Origin: Olavius sp. associated proteobacterium Delta 1
GTDB lineage: Bacteria; Desulfobacterota; Desulfobacteria; Desulfobacterales; JAFDCJ01
Assembly (NCBI GenBank): GCA_902749685.1
Contig: CACVKW010000753.1
Location: 1-55,071 of the forward strand
Direction of reading: 5' to 3'
DNA: 55,071 bases
How positions within the stretch are numbered: position 1 is the stretch's first letter; each line of letters starts with the position of its first letter. Under the pieces are notes generated by a model, which was given only the letters and a program-made list of their open reading frames with translations, did not search any database and was not told the origin of the DNA. The translations under genes were made by a program, and so were the position numbers. Below, in pieces: positions 8,879 to 18,286 of the stretch.

Positions 8879-11359
8879 TCAATTTACAATCTTCAATTCG
8901 GTGTCCTGCCAAAGGACCGGAACTTTGAAATATACCCGGGTTCCATTCTCCGGCCGGGATTGAACTTCCAGGATGCCGCCGGCCAGACTGGCCCGTTCAC
9001 GCATTCCAGCCACTCCCAAACCTTGGGATTCAGAAAGCTCCAGAATGTCGAAACCGCAGCCGTTGTCTGCCACCAGCAATGTCAGCTTTTCCCGTTGTTG
9101 CTTAAGGACAACATCCACGTGACCGGCAAATGCATGGCGCGCTATGTTGGTCAAAGCTTCCTGGGTGATACGATATGATGCTGTGGCCACTGTATCGTTT
9201 ATATCGGACACCTGGTTATGCTCAAAAATACAGGTGATCCCGGTGCGTCTTTCAAAATCGGAGGTGTACCATTCCAGGGCGTCAACCAGGCCCAAATCAT
9301 CCAGCACACCGGGACGCAATCGAAAGGCCATACTCCGGACGTCCTGAATGGTCATGTCAATCAGATGATCCATTACCTTGGCCCTTTCGGCCGCGGCGGG
9401 ATCGGATATTTTCAACCGTTCCTGCAGCCAGGCTGAATCCATGCGCAGCGCCGTCAGCATCTGGCCCAATTCATCATGCAGCTCGCGCGCAATTGCCGAG
9501 CGCTCTTTTTCCTGACTGGTCATGATGTTGCCCGAAAGACGACGGAGTTGATTCTGCGCTTTTTTGACAGCGGTGATATCGGTTGAAATTCCGCACACCC
9601 CGCTGGTCGTATCCGAATCATCATACACAGGAAACTTTACCGATAAATAGGTATGATCGCTGTCATTCAATGGAATATGTTCTTCCACCTGATATGAACT
9701 GCCCTGGGAAAGGACTTTCAGATCGTTGTGCCGTAATTGGTCGGCGACATCCGCCGGGAAGATGTCATAATCGGTTTTACCGCGCACCTCCTCGTTGCGC
9801 ATGGCAAACAATTCCTCAAAACGGGAGTTGACGAAAACGTATCGTCCGTCCCGGTCTTTAATAGAAACGATGGCCGGGGTGTATCTGAGGATACTGGTTA
9901 TCTCCTGGGTCTGCTTTTTGACCAATCGCTCCAGATCTTCAGAATAGCGCCTGAGTTCTTCCTTGGCAAGTTCAAGGGCCTCTTCGGCATGTTTTCGTTC
10001 GGTGACATCGATGGAAACGGCCAGTGATCTAGCCGGCTTTCCGCTGGCATCCCGATCGCTGATGGCGGACAGCAGAATATCAATCTCGTCACCATTTTTT
10101 TTAACAAACCGGTAAGAAATATCCTGACAAAACCCGGCCTTAAAAAATTCGGGCAGTACAACCTCCTCGGCGTAGCGACGGGATGATTCAGTATAAAAAT
10201 CGGTCAGTTTTCTTCCAATCACTTCATCGCGTTCGTAGCCAAGAACCTCCAGCCAATAATCACTCACGCTGACCAGGCAGCCATCGGTATCTATCGAATG
10301 CAGCATGGCCGGTGTGTGGTGATAAAGGGATCGGTAGCGCTCTTCACTTTTACGCAACGCTTTTTCTGCCGAAAGCCTTTTGAGAATCTCGACACTTGCC
10401 TTGCGGTAAAGCAAAAAAACCGATAATCCGATCAGAACACATAAGGCCAAAATTAAAGGTCCGGTAATCTTAATGAGCGGATCCAACACCGTTTTGGAGA
10501 TCGCCTTAAGGCTGCGCAGGTGAATGATTTTCCATCCTGAATAATTATCCAACGCCAGGCGGTGCAGGAGGTATTCATTGCCGGAACTGTCAGCGGCATA
10601 CTTTTCGCCTTTGGTCGTAAGCCCGGTCCAGATCCACGGGCCATGGCCAAATTGAATGGAATCTTCTATGCGGGATTTTTGTTCCGGGGTAAGCTTCATC
10701 AAAGAATGGTAAAGCCAATTTTTGCGATTGGATATAAAAACAATCCCCTGGGGATCGGTGACCAGTACGATTTCATCCGGTGCGGCAACCAGCTCTTTTT
10801 CGACCTGCTCGATGGAGGCTTTGATTACCACAACTCCGGCAAATGTGCCGGGCTCTATTCCGGGAATCGGATGACTGAAATATGCCCCTCTTCGGCCCGA
10901 GGCCGTGCCCAAAGCGAGATAGGTGGCCGGCTTACCGTGGATGGCCTGCTGGAAATAGGGACGAAAATCAAAATTCATACCCACAAAACTATCCGGGGCA
11001 TTGCGGTTGCTTGAAGCAATGGTGTCACCTTCGGGAGTCATCAGATAACAGACCTCGGTATCCAGGGTCTTATTAAAATGGTCCAGAACGGCGTTGGCAT
11101 TCACCATAGCATTGAGATCAATCGGCTGAATCAGGACCTGCCTGAGTTCTTTCATCCCGGCCAGTGCTCTAACCGGTTTACGATTTTCCGACAGATAGAA
11201 AGAAAGATTTTTCTTTATGGTTTGCACTCGCGCAACGGCCTGCCGCTCAGCCTCTTTGAAAGCTGATTTTTTCAAAGAGGCGTAATATAGGTAGCCGCCG
11301 GTTGAAGCCGACAAAAAGGCTAATAAAGATAGGACCAGCAATATAACGCGCAGTTTCAT
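8879..11359 (-). CDS. Histidine kinase with DctB-like dCache sensor, two PAS and HisKA_3
   Basis: Membrane sensor kinase of about 826 residues. Order: N-terminal helix (residues 3-23), periplasmic double-Cache domain (about 30-300), second membrane helix (about 310-335), PAS (about 350-470), coiled linker, PAS (about 490-600), then a HisKA_3 helix with the phospho-accepting His in ARELHDELGQ near residue 628 and an HATPase_c domain with DNGCGF and GLGVAGMRER. The periplasmic segment has SNRNAPDSFVGMNFDFRPYF and the ALGTASGRRGAYFSHPI pattern of DctB sensors of C4-dicarboxylates, here joined to a NarL-type kinase. ATG 11359 with GAGAAG upstream is preferred over a start 23 codons earlier. The last residues ELKIVN are encoded in an intergenic AATTGAAGATT word repeat. 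Confidence 0.92.
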   Translation of the reverse strand: MKLRVILLVLSLLAFLSASTGGYLYYASLKKSAFKEAERQAVARVQTIKKNLSFYLSENRKPVRALAGMKELRQVLIQPIDLNAMVNANAVLDHFNKTLDTEVCYLMTPEGDTIASSNRNAPDSFVGMNFDFRPYFQQAIHGKPATYLALGTASGRRGAYFSHPIPGIEPGTFAGVVVIKASIEQVEKELVAAPDEIVLVTDPQGIVFISNRKNWLYHSLMKLTPEQKSRIEDSIQFGHGPWIWTGLTTKGEKYAADSSGNEYLLHRLALDNYSGWKIIHLRSLKAISKTVLDPLIKITGPLILALCVLIGLSVFLLYRKASVEILKRLSAEKALRKSEERYRSLYHHTPAMLHSIDTDGCLVSVSDYWLEVLGYERDEVIGRKLTDFYTESSRRYAEEVVLPEFFKAGFCQDISYRFVKKNGDEIDILLSAISDRDASGKPARSLAVSIDVTERKHAEEALELAKEELRRYSEDLERLVKKQTQEITSILRYTPAIVSIKDRDGRYVFVNSRFEELFAMRNEEVRGKTDYDIFPADVADQLRHNDLKVLSQGSSYQVEEHIPLNDSDHTYLSVKFPVYDDSDTTSGVCGISTDITAVKKAQNQLRRLSGNIMTSQEKERSAIARELHDELGQMLTALRMDSAWLQERLKISDPAAAERAKVMDHLIDMTIQDVRSMAFRLRPGVLDDLGLVDALEWYTSDFERRTGITCIFEHNQVSDINDTVATASYRITQEALTNIARHAFAGHVDVVLKQQREKLTLLVADNGCGFDILELSESQGLGVAGMRERASLAGGILEVQSRPENGTRVYFKVPVLWQDTELKIVN

Positions 11360-11652
11360 GTTAACTTCTCGCTTTTTCCAATACGATTCGCATATAACGG
11401 CCAACATTATAACGGAATAAAATTGCAAAGCAAGATTCTTGTATAGCAGATTTTATGAGACAACAGGGCAAACGAGATAGATAAAGAGGCGTTTTAAAAA
11501 GCTGATATCCGGGTGTATCGCTTGAAGGTTGGCGGTTGGTGATCGATGGTTTTCAACTGATTTCCGGTGGCCGGCACCCGGCATATGGTTGATACTGACA
11601 ACCAATTTTTCAGCTAATCTATTTCGGCAAAAACCGGGACCCGGAAATAAAG

Positions 11653-14079
11653 CTAGATGTCCTTCTTAAACAGATCTTCGGTCTCGCGGGCTTCATCGGG
11701 CCTTTTGGTATACTCGGTGGGAACCGTTCCTTCCTTAAAGCATTCGAAAACCACATTTTTGGATTCCGGCACCGGCAGCAATCCGGTATCCGCATCGATT
11801 TTGGCAAACTCGACGCCTTCTGGGGCCTGAAAAACCTTGACGGGTTTACCTTCAAGCGCTCGCTTCATAAAACCGAGCCAAATGGGGCTGGCCGCCCTGG
11901 AGCCGGTTTCTCCGTAACCCATCGGGGCCTCTTCATCCAAACCGACCCACACCCCCGTGATATACTCAGGGGTGTATCCGACAAACCAGGCATCAAACAG
12001 GTCATTGCTCGTACCGGTTTTGCCGGCCACCGGTCGCTTTAACGCTTTAACCCGCCTGCCGGTGCCGTATTTGACGACACCTTCCAACAGGTTGGTCATT
12101 ATATAGGCCGTATTTTTCTCAATCACTTTTTTTCGCTCGGGCGCCATTTCTTCCAGAACCTTGCCGTTGCGATCAACCACTTTCAAGACAAATACCGGTT
12201 CGACCAGGTAGCCCTGATTGGCGAAAACCGAATAGGCCCTGAGAAGTTCAAGCAGGGAAGTACCGGATGATCCAAGCGCAATCGACAGATCCCGGCTCAG
12301 TTTGGACTCAATCCCCAGTTTTCCGGCATATTCAATGGCGTAATCAACGCCGATATCCTGTAAAATTTTAATGGTTACCAGATTGCGGGATTTGGCCAGG
12401 GCCTTGCGCAAAAGGGTCGGACCATAAAAGGTTTCTTTGTAATTATGGGGCTTCCACGTGTGATCGCGTTCTTCATCCGTGTAGACGATCGCTGAATCGA
12501 TGATGGTGGTCGCCGGGGTGTAGATTTTTTTCGGATCTTCATATTCCTTATCCAGAGCTGCCGAATAAATAAGGGGCTTAAAGGCGGATCCCGGTTGACG
12601 TCTGGATTGGGTGGCACGATTGAACTGGGTTTGCCTGAAATCACGACCGCCGATCATGGCCTTTACCAGACCGGTTCCGGCTTCGATGCTCATCAGGGCG
12701 GACTGGGCGATGGGCATTTGCTCCAGAGCCAGCAGCCACATTTTTTTACCTTCTTTTTTGCCCTTGACCTTAACCAGAATGACATCCCCCACGGCAAGCG
12801 CCTGTGAGGGCCGTTTCAGTTTGACCTTGTAATAGGCAACTTCCGGGTCGGGTTTGCGGGCCCAGATCATGTCCTCGAGGGCAATGGTGCCCTGCGAATT
12901 TCCCAGGCGAACCGTTACCGTTTTCTGGCGGTCATTGACGGCAATCACCACACCCTTGGCCGTGGCCCCCGCCTCCAATGGTTTTTTATCGAGTTCAACC
13001 TGCAGCGTTTGGGAATAGGATTCAATCGCTTCGGGTTTTATCTGTTCCAAAGGACCGCGGTAACCCTCTCGTTTATCCAGTTCGAATAACCCCTTTTGGA
13101 TTTCTTCCCTGGCAATTTTCTGCATCTCCAGATTAACGGCCGCATACACCTGCAGCCCCTGGGTATACAAAGCATCGGTTCCATATTTTTTTTCAAGATG
13201 GCGCCGCACATGCTCGGTATAAAAGGGGACTTCTTCGATGTACAGGTTGCGTCGGGGTTTGATATCAAGTTTGGTGTTAATGGCTTCCGTGGCCTGGATA
13301 TTGGTTATGTAGGACTCGGCCACCATACGGTTTAATACGTAAATCTGGCGCTGTTTGGCCCGTTCCGGATGTCTGAATGGTGAATATTTGCTGGGTGCCT
13401 GGGGCAATCCGGCCAGAATGGCACATTCTGCAAGATTTAGATCTTTCACGGATTTGCCGAAATAATTTTCAGAAGCGGCCTGCACCCCATAGGCCCCGTG
13501 CCCCAGATAAATTTGGTTGAGATACAGGTACAGGATATCTTCTTTGGAGAAGGCTTTATCGATACTATAAGCCAGGATGGCTTCCCTTAATTTTCGTTTA
13601 TAGCTTCGCTCCGGAGTCAGCAGAAACGATTTGGTGACCTGCTGTGTGATCGTACTGCCGCCCTGCACGATGGTACCGGCTTCAAGATTTTTAAAAAACG
13701 CTCTGACAATACTTATGAAATCAATGCCTTGATGTTTATAAAATCTGGAGTCTTCAGCCGCTACAAAGGCATCGACCAAGGTACGGGGCATCTCCTTTAA
13801 GGGAATGACAATGCGGCGCTCTTTAAAGAATTCGGCAATTTTACGATTGTCATCGGCATAGACGGTCGTAATAATCGATGGGTGATAATCAGCCAGCGAG
13901 GTTATTTTGGGCAGATCTTTGCTGATGGAATAATAAAGGGCCAGGCCGGCCCCTGCGCCGCAGAAAACCAACATTAATCCCAGCAAAAAGGACCATAGCA
14001 TAAGGGTTTTAAAAAACCCCCTTTTTTCACGCCGGACATGATTTTTTCTAATATCCGATTTTCGTTTTTGTTTAGACAT
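11653..14079 (-). CDS. mrcA: Penicillin-binding protein 1A (bifunctional class A PBP)
   Basis: Peptidoglycan synthase with glycosyltransferase and transpeptidase activities, anchored in the inner membrane. About 808 residues: a basic cytoplasmic tail, one helix (about 25-50), the GT51 domain with EDSRFYKHQGID and QGGSTITQQVTKS (about 90-260), an OB-like insert (about 370-450), then the transpeptidase with catalytic SxxK in GSAFKPL, a KSRN second motif and KTGTS. Translation could begin at a TTG 16 codons upstream, but ATG 14077-14079 starts the usual basic tail; neither has a clear ribosome-binding site. It stands alone between word-repeat regions. Confidence 0.94.
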   Translation of the reverse strand: MSKQKRKSDIRKNHVRREKRGFFKTLMLWSFLLGLMLVFCGAGAGLALYYSISKDLPKITSLADYHPSIITTVYADDNRKIAEFFKERRIVIPLKEMPRTLVDAFVAAEDSRFYKHQGIDFISIVRAFFKNLEAGTIVQGGSTITQQVTKSFLLTPERSYKRKLREAILAYSIDKAFSKEDILYLYLNQIYLGHGAYGVQAASENYFGKSVKDLNLAECAILAGLPQAPSKYSPFRHPERAKQRQIYVLNRMVAESYITNIQATEAINTKLDIKPRRNLYIEEVPFYTEHVRRHLEKKYGTDALYTQGLQVYAAVNLEMQKIAREEIQKGLFELDKREGYRGPLEQIKPEAIESYSQTLQVELDKKPLEAGATAKGVVIAVNDRQKTVTVRLGNSQGTIALEDMIWARKPDPEVAYYKVKLKRPSQALAVGDVILVKVKGKKEGKKMWLLALEQMPIAQSALMSIEAGTGLVKAMIGGRDFRQTQFNRATQSRRQPGSAFKPLIYSAALDKEYEDPKKIYTPATTIIDSAIVYTDEERDHTWKPHNYKETFYGPTLLRKALAKSRNLVTIKILQDIGVDYAIEYAGKLGIESKLSRDLSIALGSSGTSLLELLRAYSVFANQGYLVEPVFVLKVVDRNGKVLEEMAPERKKVIEKNTAYIMTNLLEGVVKYGTGRRVKALKRPVAGKTGTSNDLFDAWFVGYTPEYITGVWVGLDEEAPMGYGETGSRAASPIWLGFMKRALEGKPVKVFQAPEGVEFAKIDADTGLLPVPESKNVVFECFKEGTVPTEYTKRPDEARETEDLFKKDI

Positions 14080-14226
14080 ATTTAAATAAAAAAGGATTTG
14101 ACAATAATTTCCTAAGTGGTTACTCAAGAGGGTTTAAAAAACTCTTGGCAGGGCTCAGTTTCGACAGGACAAATTTCCTGAATGAATAGTTTATAATAGC
14201 GTCTTATAACGACAAATTCAACATCA

Positions 14227-14404
14227 TAATTACTCCGCCCCGAATAATTGCGACATCAGGTGCAGCTAACATATCGTTGTACTTTAAAATTTTAGGCGCA
14301 GCATTAAGTAATTAATCTGCCGGATTAATGATCAAAAAACATTGTACAGTTGTCAAAACACTATTTATCACCCTGGATTTACTATTTTCAGGGCGGAGCA
14401 ATTA
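14227..14404. repeat. MITE-like element with 18-base inverted ends, abutting hisI
   Basis: The left end TAATTACTCCGCCCCGAA (14227-14244) and the right end TTCAGGGCGGAGCAATTA (14387-14404) are inverted copies with two mismatches, bounding 178 bases without a gene. The right end stops one base before the hisI ATG, so this DNA must also supply the hisI leader. A shorter relative lies at 17905-18008. Confidence 0.5.
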
Positions 14405-14405
14405 A

Positions 14406-14783
14406 ATGATCCAACTCGATTTTAAAAAAACAGGCGGGCTGATTCCCGCCATTGCCCAGGACTATGCCACCGGAGAAATATTAATGCTGGCCTATATGAA
14501 TCAGGAGGCCTTTGATGCCACGCTGTCGTCGGGCAAAGCGACTTACTACAGCCGCAGCCGCCAAACACTCTGGATTAAAGGTGAAACCTCCGGCAATGTG
14601 CAACGGGTAAAAGAAATCCGAATTGACTGTGATGATGACACCGTGCTTTTAAAAGTCGAGCAGCTCGGCGGGGCGGCCTGCCATACCGGTCATCGCAGCT
14701 GCTTTTATAAGAAACTTGAAAATGGTTCCATCCGGGTAATCGGAGAACCGATGTTTGACCCCAAGGAGGTGTATAAGAAGTGA
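14406..14783 (+). CDS. hisI: Phosphoribosyl-AMP cyclohydrolase
   Basis: Third step of histidine biosynthesis: opens the adenine ring of phosphoribosyl-AMP to give ProFAR. The 125-residue product is the stand-alone cyclohydrolase without a HisE domain. Visible hallmarks are [23 protein letters not shown] split over residues 30-52, the metal-binding DCDDDTVLL and the zinc-ligating cysteines of [12 protein letters not shown]. It overlaps hisG by four bases (GTGA), so the pair is translationally coupled. Its start codon is one base after a MITE-like inverted repeat. Confidence 0.95.
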   Translation: MIQLDFKKTGGLIPAIAQDYATGEILMLAYMNQEAFDATLSSGKATYYSRSRQTLWIKGETSGNVQRVKEIRIDCDDDTVLLKVEQLGGAACHTGHRSCFYKKLENGSIRVIGEPMFDPKEVYKK

Positions 14784-15655
14784 ACACACAATTGAAATTG
14801 GGAATTCCTAAGGGAAGTCTGCAAAACGCAACCATCGCTTTGTTCAAGCGTTCCGGTTGGCATATTAATGTCAACGGAAGAAGTTATTTTCCCGAAATCG
14901 ATGATGATTCGATTAATTGTGCTATTTGCCGGGCCCAGGAAATGTCGCGCTATGTGGAAAGCGGTACGCTGGATGCAGGACTCACCGGCAAGGACTGGAT
15001 CGCAGAAAACGAATCCGATGTGCACATCGTGACTGATCTGGTTTATTCAAAGGTCAGTTCCCGGCCGGCACGCTGGGTAATCGCGGTCCCCTACGACTCA
15101 CCGATAAAGAAACTGGAGGATCTGACGGGAAAAAAGATAGCCACAGAACTCACGGAATTTACCCGGCGTTATTTTGCCGAACGCAAAATTGCCGTGAAGG
15201 TCGAATTTTCCTGGGGGGCCACCGAAGCCAAAGTGGTGTCCGGACTTGCCGATGCCGTCGTAGAAGTTACGGAAACCGAAAGCACAATAAAAGCCCATGG
15301 TCTGCGCATTATCCATGAATTGATGCAAACGAACACCCAGCTGATCGTAAACCACGAAGCCTGGCAAAACCCGCATAAAAAGAAAAAAGTCGAGCAGATC
15401 GCTTTGCTGCTCCAGGGTGCACTGCTGGGTGAAAAGATGGTGGGAGTCAAAATGAATGTCCCGCAAAACCGGATGGAAGAGATCATCGCAATGCTGCCAA
15501 GCCTAAATGCCCCGACCGTAGCATCTTTGTATCAGTCCGATTGGTATTCCGTAGAGGTCGTGGTCAGCGAAGAGACGGTGCGCGAACTCATTCCGCAGTT
15601 GATTAAGCATGGGGCGGAAGGGATTATAGAATATCCGCTTAACAAAGTGATATAG
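14780..15655 (+). CDS. hisG: ATP phosphoribosyltransferase, long form
   Basis: First, committed step of histidine biosynthesis: joins ATP and PRPP. At 291 residues it is the long, self-regulated form, with the two-lobed catalytic part (about 1-210) and the C-terminal histidine-sensing ACT-like domain (about 215-291). The N-terminal [11 protein letters not shown] and the PRPP-loop-like [18 protein letters not shown] are visible. The start is a GTG with AAGGAGGTG eight bases upstream, inside the end of hisI. No other his genes are in the window. Confidence 0.95.
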   Translation: MNTQLKLGIPKGSLQNATIALFKRSGWHINVNGRSYFPEIDDDSINCAICRAQEMSRYVESGTLDAGLTGKDWIAENESDVHIVTDLVYSKVSSRPARWVIAVPYDSPIKKLEDLTGKKIATELTEFTRRYFAERKIAVKVEFSWGATEAKVVSGLADAVVEVTETESTIKAHGLRIIHELMQTNTQLIVNHEAWQNPHKKKKVEQIALLLQGALLGEKMVGVKMNVPQNRMEEIIAMLPSLNAPTVASLYQSDWYSVEVVVSEETVRELIPQLIKHGAEGIIEYPLNKVI

Positions 15656-15657
15656 AT

Positions 15658-15965
15658 TTACGCGTTGCGGGGTGCGGGATACGTGGCGCGGGGTACGGGG
15701 AGCGAGTTACGTGTTTCGGGTTACGGGGTACGAGTTAGGCGTTACGGAGTGTGAGGTTCGAATTACGGGGTGAGAAGATGCAGGTAGCGTGTTAAAAGGT
15801 GCGGCGTGGTTTTGAACATAGATGATTTTAGTTGGCAAATTGATCCCTAATCGTTTAATCGGCCATTTCGACTTTAAAACAAGCGATTGAACATAAAATA
15901 TGTATTAACTTGTATCCAAAAACATGAAACTCGTAACCCGTAACACGCAACTCGCAACACAAGGT
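15658..15965. repeat. Word-like repeat region, family D (GGGTTACGGG)
   Basis: The gap between hisG and the aminotransferase is mostly degenerate words such as CGGGTTACGGGGTACGAG (15718-15735). Near its far end, 15925-15962, it has the complementary words CTCGTAACCCGTAACACGC. The two sets are inverted relative to each other across about 200 bases. No gene was seen. Confidence 0.55.
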
Positions 15966-15973
15966 TTATTATT

Positions 15974-17134
15974 ATGATTTCAAAGAGAACCTCTGAGATG
16001 ACTTCTTTCATTGTCATGGATGTCCTCGAACGGGCCAATGAAATGGAACGCGCCGGCAATCACATCATTCACCTCGAAGTGGGTGAGCCGGATTTTGACA
16101 CCCCCCGCTGTGTCAAAGAGGCGGCCTGCCGGGCGTTGGAAAATGGCCACACCCACTACACCCATAGCCTGGGAATGTTCGAGTTGCGAGAGGCTATCTG
16201 CGAGTACTATTTCACGACCTATAATGTATCCGTCGAGCCGAATCAGGTGATCGTGACATCCGGCTCGTCCCCGGCTATTTTCCTGGTGTTTTCAGCCTTG
16301 CTTGAAAAATGCGATGAGGTGATCGTATCCGATCCCCATTATGCCTGCTACCCCAATTTTATTAAATTTGTTCAGGGAATACCTGTCACCGTCCCCGTAT
16401 ACGAAGAAGACGGCTTTCAATACCGGCCGGAGTTGATCAAAGAGCAAATAAATTCGAAAACCAGGGCAATTTTTATCAACTCACCATCCAATCCCACAGG
16501 AAATCTGCTGGCGGAAAACCGCATGAAAGCAGTCGCCGATCTGGTATCCGCGCCGGAATCTCCCCTCATCGTATCCGATGAAATCTACCACGGTCTGGTT
16601 TACGAGGGAACGGAACATAGCATACTGGAATTTACCGACCGGGCATTTGTGTTAAACGGATTTTCAAAACTTTTTGCCATGACCGGCCTGCGGCTGGGCT
16701 ATGTCATAGCTCCGCAACCGTTTATTCGACCCATGCAAAAACTGCAGCAAAATTTTTTTATATCTGCCAACGCCATGGTTCAAATGGCCGGTATCGCTGC
16801 GCTAAAAGAAGCCCGGGACGATGTCTCACGAATGAAGGGTATATATAATAAACGACGTCGGTTCATGATAGCCCGATTAAAAGAAATCGGTTTTGGCATC
16901 ACGGTGGAGCCCACCGGGGCTTTTTATGTTTTTGCCAATGCCAAACACCTTGCGGACGACTCCTATAAGTTAGCCTTCGATATCCTGGAAAATGCCCGGG
17001 TCGGAGTGGCACCCGGTATCGATTTTGGCCCCAATGGCGAAGGCTATCTCAGATTTTCCTATGCCAATTCACTGGAAAATATAGCGGAAGGGATGGACAG
17101 GCTCGAAAATTACCTCGCGGAGCGTGCGAAATAA
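15974..17134 (+). CDS. Class I/II pyridoxal-phosphate aminotransferase
   Basis: Fold-type I aminotransferase of 386 residues in the AspC-like group. The substrate-binding Asn is in NSPSNPTGN, the cofactor Asp in VSDEIYHGLVYEG, and the Schiff-base lysine in LNGFSKLFAMTGLRLGY near residue 230. The Arg that binds the substrate carboxylate is in GYLRFSYANS near the C-terminus. The exact amino acid cannot be read from sequence; aspartate, aromatic or branched-chain substrates are possible. It is separated from hisG by repeat DNA, so it is probably a separate unit. It starts at ATG 15974 after a weak A-rich leader. Confidence 0.92.
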   Translation: MISKRTSEMTSFIVMDVLERANEMERAGNHIIHLEVGEPDFDTPRCVKEAACRALENGHTHYTHSLGMFELREAICEYYFTTYNVSVEPNQVIVTSGSSPAIFLVFSALLEKCDEVIVSDPHYACYPNFIKFVQGIPVTVPVYEEDGFQYRPELIKEQINSKTRAIFINSPSNPTGNLLAENRMKAVADLVSAPESPLIVSDEIYHGLVYEGTEHSILEFTDRAFVLNGFSKLFAMTGLRLGYVIAPQPFIRPMQKLQQNFFISANAMVQMAGIAALKEARDDVSRMKGIYNKRRRFMIARLKEIGFGITVEPTGAFYVFANAKHLADDSYKLAFDILENARVGVAPGIDFGPNGEGYLRFSYANSLENIAEGMDRLENYLAERAK

Positions 17135-17174
17135 ATCGAAATTTTTAATCAATCTATACGACTATCTGATTTCA

Positions 17175-17267
17175 GCATAGGGCAAAGGGCATGGTGCATA
17201 GCGAAAACCTGAATACCGGCAAGCCGTCTACCATCGTTCACTCTGCTCTCTGCTCTTTGCCCTATGC
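17175..17267. repeat. Inverted word repeat, family B (GCATAGGGCAAAG)
   Basis: GCATAGGGCAAAG at 17175-17187 and its exact reverse complement at 17255-17267 bracket about 65 bases. The right arm continues leftward as CTCTGCTCTCTGCTC. The same CTCTGCTCC words reappear at 45781-45836, where they encode the end of prmA. Confidence 0.65.
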
Positions 17268-17333
17268 ATTTTGATATAGAGCATTAACATACATGGTAAC
17301 GTAACCAATGCTTGATGCCCGGATCCAATAACC

Positions 17334-17921
17334 ATGAAGATAACGTCGGCTGAATTTATCACCAGCGCCACCAAGCCTTCGCAATATCCGCCGGAGGGGT
17401 TGCCTGAAATTGCCTTTGCCGGACGCTCCAATGTGGGCAAATCCAGTCTGATTAATGTTCTTGTCAATCGTAAACGTCTGGTAAAAACCAGTTCCACGCC
17501 CGGCCGAACCCAGCTGGTTAATTTCTTTGACATTAATGATTATATTACCTTTGTTGATCTGCCCGGCTACGGATACGCCAGGGTTCCGGCCTCCGTTAAA
17601 AAAAAATGGGGCCCCATGATTGAGACCTACCTGTCCGGCCGCAACACTCTAAAAGGTGTGGTTGTAATCCTGGATATTCGGCGCACGCCCCGGCAGGAAG
17701 AGCATAGTCTGATCGCCTGGCTTGGGCACTACGCAATCGCCTGCATATTGGTGCTTACCAAAACAGATAAGCTCTCAAAATCCAAACTGGCCAGACAACG
17801 TGCTGTCGTAGCCCGAACGCTGGCGCTGGATGCCAGCGACTTAATCCTGTTTTCAGCCAAATCCCGCAAAGGGCGCGAGGATGTCTGGAAAGCAATTGAA
17901 TTTATAATTACTCCGCCCTGA
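17334..17921 (+). CDS. engB: Ribosome biogenesis GTP-binding protein EngB/YsxC
   Basis: Essential TrmE-Era-EngA-EngB superfamily GTPase involved in large-subunit ribosome assembly. The 195 residues carry G1 GRSNVGKSSL (about 30-39), G3 DLPGYGYAR, G4 TKTDKL and G5 FSAKSRKG. Length and start agree with the family. The final residues IITPP and the stop are encoded by the left end of a small inverted-repeat element, so the C-terminus has been rewritten by mobile or repeat DNA without harming the GTPase domain. Confidence 0.96.
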   Translation: MKITSAEFITSATKPSQYPPEGLPEIAFAGRSNVGKSSLINVLVNRKRLVKTSSTPGRTQLVNFFDINDYITFVDLPGYGYARVPASVKKKWGPMIETYLSGRNTLKGVVVILDIRRTPRQEEHSLIAWLGHYAIACILVLTKTDKLSKSKLARQRAVVARTLALDASDLILFSAKSRKGREDVWKAIEFIITPP

Positions 17922-18008
17922 AAAATACAAGTAACAGGCTATGATAAAACAAAAAGGTCAGTTTGAAACTGATGAGACTGTTTTGATGTTGTCCGGGCGG
18001 ATTAATTA
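17905..18008. repeat. Short MITE-like element with inverted ends at the engB stop
   Basis: The left end TAATTACTCCGCCCTGAA (17905-17922) matches the element before hisI at 17 of 18 positions. The right end TCCGGGCGGATTAATTA (17992-18008) is an imperfect inverted copy, giving a 104-base element. Another isolated right-end-like copy, CAGGGCGGATTAA, lies at 24844-24856. Confidence 0.5.
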
Positions 18009-18286
18009 TTAAATTATAAAAATAATGGCTGACGAAGGCATATAAAAAAGGCTACGCTCGGAAAACGCGACTGCCGCCGGGCAGTTTAAGAGCAAAACAA
18101 TAGGTGGCAAATGTTCGAAATGCTTATTAGATAGTTTCTCGTCCTCGTTCTCGCATTCGGAAAATAGAGTTGATGAAGCCCGTTGCCAAACGGATCGAGG
18201 ACGACATCCCAGTGAGATATGCCTTTCCAACACAATACCTTCAGTTTCTGCCAACATGTTTTAGGACCAACCGATAAGGGCATAAT
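18009..18286. other. Gap before era with coding-like remnant
   Basis: No intact gene. On the minus strand about 18150-18235 reads as GISHWDVVLDPFGNGLHQ, which looks protein-like, followed by TCGTCCTCGTTCTCG words. It has no start or length to support a gene, and I do not recognise it. The promoter of era should be here. Confidence 0.35.

Noticed and set aside
18086..18285. Minus-strand coding frame upstream of era
   Set aside because: It reads partly through the era coding region in antisense, and its protein-like part is too short to support a gene.
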